8,911 bases of DNA, from contig DOUP01000062.1 of NCBI GenBank assembly GCA_003520545.1, positions 1 through 8,911 of the forward strand, in the 5' to 3' direction. Every line of letters starts with the position of its first letter. The stretch's first letter is position 1. The position numbers and the translations under genes were made by a program. Below, piece by piece: positions 1 to 5,382 of this stretch. The DNA is from Maritimibacter sp. Lineage in GTDB: Bacteria > Pseudomonadota > Alphaproteobacteria > Rhodobacterales > Rhodobacteraceae. Below the pieces are notes generated by a model. The model worked only from the letters and a program-made list of their open reading frames with translations. It searched no databases and was not told where the DNA came from.

Positions 1-828
1 GTGGTGAACAAGGTGCGCTGGTGTTTCGACGCCAAGAAGGCCGGACACGCCGGAACCCTGGACCCGGAGGCGACCGGCGTTCTGGCCGTCGCGCTGGGTG
101 AGGCCACCAAGACGGTGCCCTATATCACCGACGCGATGAAGGCCTATCGCTTCACCGTGCGGCTGGGTCAGGCAACCAACACCGATGACGGCGAGGGCGA
201 GATCGTGGCGACGAGCGAAACCCGCCCCTCCGACGACGAGATCCGGACGGCCCTCGCAGCCTTCGTCGGCGACATCCAGCAAGTTCCGCCCAAGTTCTCT
301 GCCGTGAAGATCGACGGTCAGCGCGCCTACAAACTCGCCCGCGACGGTGAGGATGTGGAGATCGAGCCACGCCGGCTCTTCGTCGAGGCGCTTGACTTCA
401 TCGCCCGGCCCGATGCCGACCACGTCACCCTGGAGATGATCTGCGGAAAAGGCGGCTATGTCCGCGCCATCGCGCGCGATCTGGGCGAGGCGCTGGGTTG
501 CCATGGCCACGTCCGCGACCTGCGGCGCACTTGGTCCGGCCCATTCCTGGCCGAAGAGGGTGTCACCATGGAGCGGATCGAAGAGCTTGCCAAATCCGAA
601 GAGATCGACGCGCTGCTTCTCCCCCTCTCCGAGGGCCTGACCTCGCTCCCCGAGTTGAAATGCACGGCCGAAGGCGCCACCCGGCTGCGTCACGGCAACC
701 CTGGCATGGTGATTGCCTCCGATGTCGAATACGGCGACGAGGCCTGGGCCTCGTTTGACGGGGTGCCGGTTGCCGTGGGCCTCTACAAAGCGGGCGAACT
801 TCACCCCAGCCGCGTCTTCAATCTGTAA
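1..828 (+). CDS. truB: tRNA pseudouridine(55) synthase TruB, 5' end outside window
   Basis: TruB converts uridine 55 in the T-loop of tRNAs to pseudouridine in the cytoplasm. The 275 visible residues contain GHAGTLDPEATG (15-26); by family knowledge D21 is the catalytic aspartate. They also contain the PPKFSAVKIDGQRAYKLAR motif (96-114) and KGGYVRAIARDLG (150-162), followed by a C-terminal PUA-like part (about 215-275). The first codon in the window, GTG, is very probably an internal valine: TruB proteins normally carry roughly 25 more residues before this VVNKVR stretch, with the conserved KP.G.TS segment. The gene therefore starts upstream of the window. The TAA stop is at 826-828, followed by hairpins and a repeat element. 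truB is normally next to rbfA upstream and rpsO downstream; here rpsO is about 4.2 kb away. Family assignment is secure. Confidence 0.96.
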   Translation: MVNKVRWCFDAKKAGHAGTLDPEATGVLAVALGEATKTVPYITDAMKAYRFTVRLGQATNTDDGEGEIVATSETRPSDDEIRTALAAFVGDIQQVPPKFSAVKIDGQRAYKLARDGEDVEIEPRRLFVEALDFIARPDADHVTLEMICGKGGYVRAIARDLGEALGCHGHVRDLRRTWSGPFLAEEGVTMERIEELAKSEEIDALLLPLSEGLTSLPELKCTAEGATRLRHGNPGMVIASDVEYGDEAWASFDGVPVAVGLYKAGELHPSRVFNL

Positions 829-836
829 CGTCCGAA

Positions 837-878
837 GGGGGCTCTGCCCCCAGCGTTGACCAGCAAGCTGTTCAACGC
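837..878 (+). terminator. Paired hairpins downstream of truB
   Basis: Two inverted repeats follow the truB stop by 8 bases. The first is GGGGGC (837-842), loop TCT, GCCCCC (846-851). The second is GCGTTGA (853-859) pairing with TCAACGC (872-878), with a further CAG/CTG inside after one mismatch (C860/T871). The T run comes only at 892-896, inside the adjacent repeat element, so this is not a textbook intrinsic terminator. A role in truB transcript termination or 3' end protection is inferred from position. GGGGG (837-841) could instead pair with CCCCC at 881-885. Confidence 0.5.
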
Positions 879-885
879 CTCCCCC

Positions 886-907
886 GAAGTATTTTTGAAA
901 CAGAGAA
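886..907 (+). repeat. Intergenic repeat element, copy 1 (after truB)
   Basis: The 16-base core GAAGTATTTTTGAAAC (886-901) recurs exactly in reverse complement at 2920-2935. With the following six bases the match is 21 of 22. Both copies lie in a non-coding gap, follow GC-rich hairpins, and point away from an upstream stop codon (truB here). I recall similar GNAGTATTTTTG-like strings at gene ends in Rhodobacteraceae genomes, but that is memory, not a search. Its function is unknown; the T5 tract could help termination. Confidence 0.6.
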
Positions 908-942
908 GCAGAGGTCCACCCCGGCCGAAGCCGGGGCTTCTC
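903..942 (-). terminator. UUCG-loop hairpin downstream of deoA
   Basis: Read on the minus strand, CCCCGGC (936-930), loop TTCG (929-926) and GCCGGGG (925-919) form a perfect 7-bp stem closed by a C-G pair, the very stable cUUCGg tetraloop type. GAGAAG (942-937) and CTTCTC (908-903) can extend the stem beyond a 10-base bulge. It lies about 75 bases past the deoA stop. There is no U tract directly after it, so it could be a 3' end stabiliser or a pause or Rho-linked site rather than an intrinsic terminator. Confidence 0.45.
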
Positions 943-1018
943 CGTTTACGTCCATCGGCTCTTCAGCCTGTAACGCACCCGAAGCGTAGCGTGTTAACCT
1001 TAATCGGCGGTAAACAGG

Positions 1019-2323
1019 CTAGGAAATGATGTCCAGCACAGGCTCGCTCAATTCCGGCGGATCGCCGAGCCGGTAGGCCGCACGCACCTGCGCCTCTGCG
1101 ACGTCCAGTTGATCCTCGGTCTGGGCGTGCAGCGTGCAGAGCGCGGTTCCTTCCGCGACGGCCTGGCCTAGATCGACCAAGCCCGTGATTCCCACGGCGG
1201 GGTCGATTTCGTCGGATGAGCGTTTGCGCCCGCCACCCAGCTCCACCACCGCCAAGCCGATCGCCCGCGTATCCACCTCGCAGACATGACCTTCGCTCGG
1301 GGCGCGCACATCGCGGATCAGTTTCGCTTTTGGCAGATGCGAATCATAGGACGCGATGAAATCGCCCGGGCCACCCAACGCGGCGACCATCTTGCCGAAG
1401 ACCTCTGCCGCGCGGCCATCCTCCAAAGCCGCGCGTGCGACCGAGAACCCCAGGTCGCGGTTTTCGGTGATCTCCGAGATGGTCAGCATTTCCGCAGCCA
1501 GCGCGAGCGTGACCCACTCCAGCCGAACGTCCCGGTGCACGTTGGTCAGAAACTCCACCGCATTGCGCACTTCCACCGCGTTGCCCGCGGCCGAGGCGAG
1601 CGGCTGGTTCATACCCGTGAGCAGCGCGTTGCACGGCACGCCCGCCGCGGTCGAGACACGCGCGATGGAGCGCGCCAATTCCTCGGACGCCTCGTATGTC
1701 GGCATGAACGCCCCGTTCCCGACCTTCACGTCCATCACCAGCGCATCCAACCCGGCCGCAAGTTTCTTGGACAGGATCGAGGCGGTGATGAGCGGGATCG
1801 ACTCCACCGTCGCCGTCACATCCCGGATACCATAGAACCGCTTGTCCGCCGGCGCGATGGTCCCGGTCTGGCCGATGATGGCGCAGCCGACCTCGCGCAC
1901 CACGCGCTCGAAGGTATCGTTGTCCGGCGTCACCGAATAACCCGGGATGCTCTCCATCTTGTCGAGCGTGCCGCCGGTGTGCCCCAGTCCCCGCCCCGAG
2001 ATCATCGGAACATAGCCGCCACAGGCCGCCACGATGGGCGCGAGCATCAGGCTCACGTTGTCGCCCACGCCCCCGGTGGAATGCTTGTCCACGACGGGGC
2101 CCGGCAGGTCCCATGTCAGAACGTCGCCGCTGTCGCGCATTGCGAGGGTCAGCGCAGCCGCCTCGTCAGCCTCCATGCCCTGGAAATAGACCGCCATCCC
2201 GAAGGCGCCGACCTGTTCATCGGCCGCCTCCCCAGAGGTGATGCCCGCGACCAGCGTGGCGATCTCGTCGTCCGACAGCGTGCCGCCGTCGCGTTTCTTG
2301 CGGATGATTTCGGATATCAACAT
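1019..2323 (-). CDS. deoA: Thymidine phosphorylase
   Basis: DeoA carries out reversible phosphorolysis of thymidine (and deoxyuridine) to the base plus 2-deoxyribose 1-phosphate, in cytoplasmic pyrimidine salvage. The 434-residue product aligns from memory along its whole length with E. coli DeoA (440 residues), which supports both family and start. It has the phosphate-binding KHSTGGVGD (80-88) and the family signature SGRGLGHTGGTLDKME (109-124). R167, S182 and K186, in YGIRDVTATVESIPLITASILSKK, correspond to the pyrimidine-contacting residues of the E. coli enzyme. The C-terminal domain carries VELGGGRKRSSDEID. The ATG at 2323-2321 is preceded only by a weak purine stretch (AGAG); a 14-bp dyad sits 10 bases upstream of it. 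No other deo, cdd or upp gene is adjacent, so it is probably transcribed alone and convergently with truB. A pyrimidine-nucleoside phosphorylase is possible but less likely. Confidence 0.95.
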   Translation of the reverse strand: MLISEIIRKKRDGGTLSDDEIATLVAGITSGEAADEQVGAFGMAVYFQGMEADEAAALTLAMRDSGDVLTWDLPGPVVDKHSTGGVGDNVSLMLAPIVAACGGYVPMISGRGLGHTGGTLDKMESIPGYSVTPDNDTFERVVREVGCAIIGQTGTIAPADKRFYGIRDVTATVESIPLITASILSKKLAAGLDALVMDVKVGNGAFMPTYEASEELARSIARVSTAAGVPCNALLTGMNQPLASAAGNAVEVRNAVEFLTNVHRDVRLEWVTLALAAEMLTISEITENRDLGFSVARAALEDGRAAEVFGKMVAALGGPGDFIASYDSHLPKAKLIRDVRAPSEGHVCEVDTRAIGLAVVELGGGRKRSSDEIDPAVGITGLVDLGQAVAEGTALCTLHAQTEDQLDVAEAQVRAAYRLGDPPELSEPVLDIIS

Positions 2324-2333
2324 GGGGCCACTC

Positions 2334-2347
2334 TGACCGATTGGTCA
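2334..2347. promoter_or_regulatory. 14-bp dyad TGACCGATTGGTCA upstream of deoA
   Basis: TGACC (2334-2338), spacer GATT, GGTCA (2343-2347) form a perfect 5+5 dyad, 10 bases upstream of the deoA ATG and 52 bases before the DUF1643 ATG. The half-site spacing is compatible with a dimeric repressor operator; the TGACC/GGTCA style resembles many TetR-family operators, which is inference. In the deoA mRNA it could also form a small hairpin just ahead of the start codon. No regulator gene is encoded next to it. Confidence 0.4.
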
Positions 2348-2352
2348 AAAAC

Positions 2353-2369
2353 CGCAAGCGTCGCTTGCG
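2353..2369. repeat. 17-bp near-perfect palindrome in the deoA/DUF1643 gap
   Basis: CGCAAGCG (2353-2360), a single T, and CGCTTGCG (2362-2369) make a perfect 8+8 inverted repeat. It lies 5 bases from the preceding dyad and 30 bases upstream of the DUF1643 start. It could be a second operator, a cruciform or hairpin, or a dispersed extragenic palindrome; sequence alone does not decide between these. Confidence 0.45.
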
Positions 2370-2399
2370 CACGCCGGCAAGTCGGGCGAAAACCCCGGC

Positions 2400-2906
2400 A
2401 TGATCACGCGCACCCATATCAAGGACGACGCGCCGTCCGAAGCGGTCTATTCCGACTGCGAATGCTATCGCTACATGCTGACGCGGACATGGGACCCGTC
2501 CGGCAAACGGGCCCTCTTCATCATGCTCAACCCGTCAACCGCCACCGAAGTGCAAAACGACCCAACGGTCGAACGTTGCGAACGCCGGGCCCGGGCGCTC
2601 GGGTTCGGAAGCTTCCGGGTGCTCAACATCTTCGCCTGGCGCGATACGGATCCGCGAAAGATGCGCAAAGCCAAGGATCCCGTGGGTCCGGAAAACGATG
2701 CGGCCATCGTGGAGAGCACTGGCTGGGCAGATCAAGTCATCTGCGCCTGGGGCACCCACGGCGAACACCTCGCTCGTGGTCCCGAAGTCGAAAAACTCCT
2801 GCGCGAAACGGGAAAGCCGCTCTACCACCTCGGACTGTCGAAAGCCGGGCACCCGAAACACCCGCTCTATATCGCCTACACCCAGCAGCCGGAACCCTGG
2901 GCGTAA
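2400..2906 (+). CDS. DUF1643 domain protein, function unknown
   Basis: The 168-residue product matches the DUF1643 family over its length. It has an N-terminal VYSDCECYRYMLTRTWD segment (16-32), MLNPSTA (42-48), DPT.ERCERRARALGFGSF (54-72), FAWRDTDPRKMRKAKDPVGPEND (78-100), a WGTHG segment (117-121) and the C-terminal GLSKAGHPKHPLY (145-157). These are the family's hallmark conserved stretches. No membrane segment or signal peptide is visible, so it is probably cytoplasmic. The biochemical role of the family is not established as far as I know. I keep the ATG at 2400 because the conserved N-terminal block begins only about 15 residues in; a later ATG at 2475 would remove it. No Shine-Dalgarno-like sequence precedes this start, so translation may be weak or leaderless. 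It is divergent from deoA and convergent with the RTX gene. Confidence 0.85.
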   Translation: MITRTHIKDDAPSEAVYSDCECYRYMLTRTWDPSGKRALFIMLNPSTATEVQNDPTVERCERRARALGFGSFRVLNIFAWRDTDPRKMRKAKDPVGPENDAAIVESTGWADQVICAWGTHGEHLARGPEVEKLLRETGKPLYHLGLSKAGHPKHPLYIAYTQQPEPWA

Positions 2907-2913
2907 CCGCCTT

Positions 2914-2935
2914 TTCTCCGTTTCAAAAATACTTC
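2914..2935 (-). repeat. Intergenic repeat element, copy 2 (after the RTX gene)
   Basis: This is the reverse complement of the element at 886-907: 16 bases identical (2920-2935) and 21 of 22 overall. Read on the minus strand it lies downstream of the RTX gene stop, beyond two GC hairpins, the same order seen after truB. It begins only 8 bases after the DUF1643 stop on the other strand, so it may serve either gene. Its function is unknown. Confidence 0.6.
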
Positions 2936-2962
2936 CGCCGAAGGCAACACGCGCGGACACAC

Positions 2963-3004
2963 CGCAGGTGGGACCGCGCAAGACCTGCGCGGGCGACAGC
3001 CCGC
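2963..3004 (-). terminator. GC hairpins downstream of the RTX gene
   Basis: Two adjacent inverted repeats are present. GCGGGC (2989-2994) pairs with GCCCGC (2999-3004) around the loop GACA. CGCAGGT (2963-2969) pairs with ACCTGCG (2983-2989) around a 13-base loop. They begin 15 bases past the RTX stop on the minus strand and lie between two convergent genes. No T run follows directly; the nearest is inside the repeat element at 2914-2935. A role at the 3' end of one or both convergent transcripts is inferred. Confidence 0.4.
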
Positions 3005-3019
3005 ACCTTTCGGACAGAG

Positions 3020-4327
3020 TTACCCGGCGAAGACGTCCAGCGGGGCTTCGAACATCACGTCGGCCAGCGTCGCATCCGGCGCACCGCGCAGCATCGCCAC
3101 GACCTCGCCGTTCAACGTGACAACCGAGTCCAACCCGTCAGCGCTTGGCTGCACATCGACTTCCATCGCATCGACATCCAGACCGGGGTTTAGTGTCACG
3201 CGCAGGAAGTCGACGCTGGTCTCGAAGTCCTGCACATCTGCAAAACCTTCCGCCCCGTTCATGTCGAAATAGACCCAGAACGTGTCGATCCCTTCACCCC
3301 CACTGGCGCGGTCGGATCGATCCATGGTCAGCACATCGTTTCCGGTTCCACCGTCGAGGTGATCGCTGGCCCCGTCGAGGTGCCAGTCAAAACTGTGACG
3401 CTCCCACGACACCTCTTCTCCGACATGGCCGAGGTGATTGATCACGTCGTCCCCGTCGCCGCCCAGAAGCACATCGGCCCCGTAGCCGCCCGAAATTCGG
3501 TCGTTTCCCGCGCCGCCGTCGATCATGTCGTTGTCTTGAAGGTCCGCGTTCTCCGTCGCATGGGCACCGCCGAAGATCACATCGTCACCGGCCCCACCGG
3601 CGATTACGTCATCCCCTTCCCCGCCATCGAGGAAGGCCCCTGTCGTGTCGGACGAGAGCACATCGGACCCCGCGCCGCCAAAAAGCGCTGCCGCCCCCTC
3701 TCCGGCGCGCAACACGTCATCGCCGTCGCCACCGAAGAGATAGGCTGCCTCGTCACCTGCGGCGAGAACATCGTCGCCCGCGCCGCCATCGACCACGTGG
3801 AGGGCGCCCTCGGTCACAATGATCGGGGTGCCGTCCCAATCGGCCAGCAGACCCTCGCCGGTGCTTTCGACGCCGTCATCAGGCAGGGACAACACGTCGA
3901 TATCTGTCGCCACCAACGTCTCGTCTACATTGTCCATCTGGTCACCGAGCCAATCGAGACCGACATCCAGATCGGAGCTTTCGTCGATCAGCATCTGGAG
4001 CGTGGTTCCATCGCCGGCCACATACCCCTCGCCCGGCACGTCAACCGGGTCGAGCACGGTTTCCGGGTCGACCGGAAGACCTTCCACGGGTGCTGCGTCC
4101 TCGACATTCGGAGACAGGACGGTGTCCGGATCGACCGGGGCGCCCGGCACAGGCTCTTCGTCCCCTGTCACGGGTTGCAAAACCTCGCCCAGTTCCGTCA
4201 GGTTCCGCGTAGGCAGACCCTCCGGTTCGGCCAGGTCATCCGTCTCGGCATCCGCAGACGCGCCGAACAGGCCGTCGCCCATGAACAACAGCGGCACCAA
4301 GCCCAGTAATATGAGAGCGAAGCCCAT
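3020..4327 (-). CDS. RTX (hemolysin-type) calcium-binding repeat protein with N-terminal membrane segment
   Basis: This is a 435-residue, strongly acidic protein. Residues 2-16 (GFALILLGLVPLLFM) form a hydrophobic membrane segment or uncleaved signal. Residues 25-175 are a low-complexity acidic region with an imperfect duplication: 59-73 and 80-94 share PV.G.PVDP.TVL.P. Residues 178-296 hold repeated GGxGxDxUx nonapeptides, such as GGAGDDVLA, GGDGDDVLR, GGAGSDVLS, GGEGDDVIA, GGAGDDVIF, GGAGNDRIS and GGDGDDVIN, the calcium-binding beta-roll signature. A His-rich insert (297-323, five His) precedes a last repeat, GGTGNDVLT (326-334). The C-terminal part (about 357-432, DVQDFETSVDFLRVTL to GEVVAMLRG) resembles the end module of many alphaproteobacterial RTX proteins. 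AAGGGG lies 8 bases before the ATG. No catalytic domain and no type I secretion genes are nearby. An envelope-anchored Ca2+-binding role is inference. Confidence 0.85.
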   Translation of the reverse strand: MGFALILLGLVPLLFMGDGLFGASADAETDDLAEPEGLPTRNLTELGEVLQPVTGDEEPVPGAPVDPDTVLSPNVEDAAPVEGLPVDPETVLDPVDVPGEGYVAGDGTTLQMLIDESSDLDVGLDWLGDQMDNVDETLVATDIDVLSLPDDGVESTGEGLLADWDGTPIIVTEGALHVVDGGAGDDVLAAGDEAAYLFGGDGDDVLRAGEGAAALFGGAGSDVLSSDTTGAFLDGGEGDDVIAGGAGDDVIFGGAHATENADLQDNDMIDGGAGNDRISGGYGADVLLGGDGDDVINHLGHVGEEVSWERHSFDWHLDGASDHLDGGTGNDVLTMDRSDRASGGEGIDTFWVYFDMNGAEGFADVQDFETSVDFLRVTLNPGLDVDAMEVDVQPSADGLDSVVTLNGEVVAMLRGAPDATLADVMFEAPLDVFAG

Positions 4328-4393
4328 TACGGCGACCCCTTCGCACCTGCCCCAAACATCCCAAGTCCAAAAAGACAGACCGTCATACCACGA

Positions 4394-4422
4394 TTGCGGG
4401 TTCCCTCGCCTTTCAAAATACG
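4394..4422 (+). promoter_or_regulatory. Weak candidate promoter for the DUF5665-type gene
   Basis: TTGCGG (4394-4399) and AATACG (4417-4422) are 17 bases apart, about 60 bases before the start codon, within the 157-base divergent gap between the RTX and DUF5665-type genes. The match to a sigma-70-like consensus is poor, and the AT-richer stretch 4411-4440 allows other choices. I see no clear promoter for the RTX gene on the other strand. Confidence 0.2.
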
Positions 4423-4484
4423 GAACATTTTAGGTAAATGGGCGTTCGGCTGTGGACGGCGGGACAGTTGGTGAAGGGGACAAG

Positions 4485-4862
4485 ATGACCGAAGAGAACC
4501 AGGACACCGAGCTTGTAAAAGAGGTCCGGTCGCTCCGCACCGAAGTCGGCAAGCTGAACAATCATCGCTACATCAAACTCCATGACTCGGTCGTGAAACT
4601 CGGTCTGTTCCAGCTTTATCGCGGTCTGGCCTTCGGCCTTGGTTCCGTCCTCGGCGCGACGATCCTCGTCTCTGTCGCGGCTTTCCTGCTGTCAAAGATA
4701 GACTTCCTCCCGATCATCGGTGACTGGGCGACCGACATCGCGAGGGAAATCGACGCGGACAATGCCGAGAGCTACGGTATCGACGGGGACGGAGACAGCG
4801 AAACCGCGACCGGCGCCGACGACGCCGAAGGTGCCACCGAGGACACCGGCGGGTCACGGTAA
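4485..4862 (+). CDS. Small single-pass membrane protein, DUF5665-like
   Basis: The 125-residue product has an N-terminal charged helix with coiled-coil character (about 8-25, LVKEVRSLRTEVGKLNNHR). A conserved-looking block follows (30-47, IKLHDSVVKLGLFQLYRG), then a glycine-rich transmembrane segment (about 48-69), FLPIIGDWATDI (74-85) and an Asp/Glu-rich tail (88-120). The layout RxLHxSVxKLxLFQxxRGLAFGLG...LPIIGxWA is what I recall for DUF5665 proteins; their function is unknown. The ATG at 4485 is chosen because GAAGGGG (4473-4479) lies just upstream; an in-frame GTG at 4452 would add 11 residues without a ribosome site of its own. The tail contains DGDGDSE (100-106), which resembles the start of an EF-hand loop. 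It is divergent from the RTX gene and 135 bases upstream of rpsO, on the same strand. Confidence 0.75.
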   Translation: MTEENQDTELVKEVRSLRTEVGKLNNHRYIKLHDSVVKLGLFQLYRGLAFGLGSVLGATILVSVAAFLLSKIDFLPIIGDWATDIAREIDADNAESYGIDGDGDSETATGADDAEGATEDTGGSR

Positions 4863-4868
4863 CAAAAC

Positions 4869-4921
4869 CCTTTTCTTTTAAAAGGAATCCGCCTATACGC
4901 GCGGCTTCACTTGGGGCGCGT
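4869..4921 (+). promoter_or_regulatory. Candidate rpsO promoter and leader hairpin
   Basis: The 135-base gap before rpsO contains TATACG (4894-4899), a plausible -10 box, with T-rich sequence 17-18 bases upstream (4870-4876) but no good -35. An A/T inverted repeat, CCTTTT (4869-4874) with AAAAGG (4880-4885), overlaps this. ACGCGC (4897-4902) can pair with GCGCGT (4916-4921) around a 13-base loop, giving a leader hairpin if transcription starts nearby. S15 represses its own mRNA through leader structure in several bacteria; whether this stem does so is unproven. Confidence 0.3.
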
Positions 4922-4997
4922 GATGCGCGCTCTCTCCATGGGCCTTGCTGGACGACATCCCGGCTCGCGCCATAACCCTTTGACCAAGGAGACCCCG

Positions 4998-5267
4998 ATG
5001 TCGATCACTGTCGAAGACAAAGAACGCCTGATGAAGGAATATGCAACCAAGGAAGGCGATACCGGTTCGCCCGAAGTTCAGGTTGCCGTCCTTACCTCGC
5101 GCATCGCCACGCTCACCGAGCACTTCAAGACCCACAAGAAGGACAACCACGGTCGCCGTGGCCTCCTGAAAATGGTTGCGCGTCGTCGTAAGCTTCTGGA
5201 CTACCTGAAAGCCAAGGACGAAGAGCGCTACAAGTCGCTCATCAAGAGCCTCGGCATCCGCCGCTAA
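4998..5267 (+). CDS. rpsO: 30S ribosomal protein S15
   Basis: S15 is a primary 16S rRNA-binding protein of the small subunit; it binds the central domain early in assembly. The product is 89 residues, exactly the family length, and aligns without gaps to E. coli S15. It has DTGSPEVQVAVLTSRI (21-36), HFKTHKKDNHGRRGLLKMV (42-60) and RRKLLDYLKAKDEERY (63-78), and ends LGIRR. The start is fixed by length and by AAGGAGA (4986-4992), 5 bases before the ATG; the reading frame is open further upstream but that part has no family similarity. H42 and D49 of the RNA-binding face are present, while the serine at position 52 in E. coli (counting Met) is glycine here. A strong terminator follows, so pnp is not simply co-transcribed as in the E. 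coli rpsO-pnp operon. Confidence 0.98.
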   Translation: MSITVEDKERLMKEYATKEGDTGSPEVQVAVLTSRIATLTEHFKTHKKDNHGRRGLLKMVARRRKLLDYLKAKDEERYKSLIKSLGIRR

Positions 5268-5291
5268 GGTATTCGGTTCATCCGAACCAAG

Positions 5292-5329
5292 AACGCCCGC
5301 GCCGAAAGGTTGCGGGCGTTTTTCGTTTT
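5292..5329 (+). terminator. Intrinsic terminator of rpsO
   Basis: AACGCCCGC (5292-5300) pairs perfectly with GCGGGCGTT (5312-5320), with a small CC-GAAA-GG stem inside the loop. The T-rich tract GTTTTTCGTTTT (5318-5329) follows at once. It starts 25 bases after the rpsO stop. A smaller stem precedes it (GGTTC 5275-5279 with GAACC 5284-5288). On the minus strand the T tract is poor, so it is probably less effective for the convergent cytochrome b561 transcript. Confidence 0.9.
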
Positions 5330-5382
5330 GGACGTCAGACCGGGAAGCCAACTCTGTCCGCAAAACGTGCCCGCCGTGGTCC

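Noticed and set aside
1286..3193. A 635-codon open frame on the plus strand across deoA, DUF1643 and the RTX 3' end.
   Set aside because: It is antisense to deoA and RTX and in another frame of DUF1643, all with convincing family motifs. Its Arg/His-rich composition is typical of a high-GC shadow frame.
3359..4309. A 316-codon open frame opposite the RTX gene.
   Set aside because: It is the mirror of GG.GDD repeat codons and gives repetitive V/I/H/R-rich sequence; there is no ribosome site and no domain.
4911..4997. An upstream in-frame extension of rpsO (ATG at 4911).
   Set aside because: S15 is 89 residues when started at 4998, which has a strong ribosome site. The extension has no family similarity.
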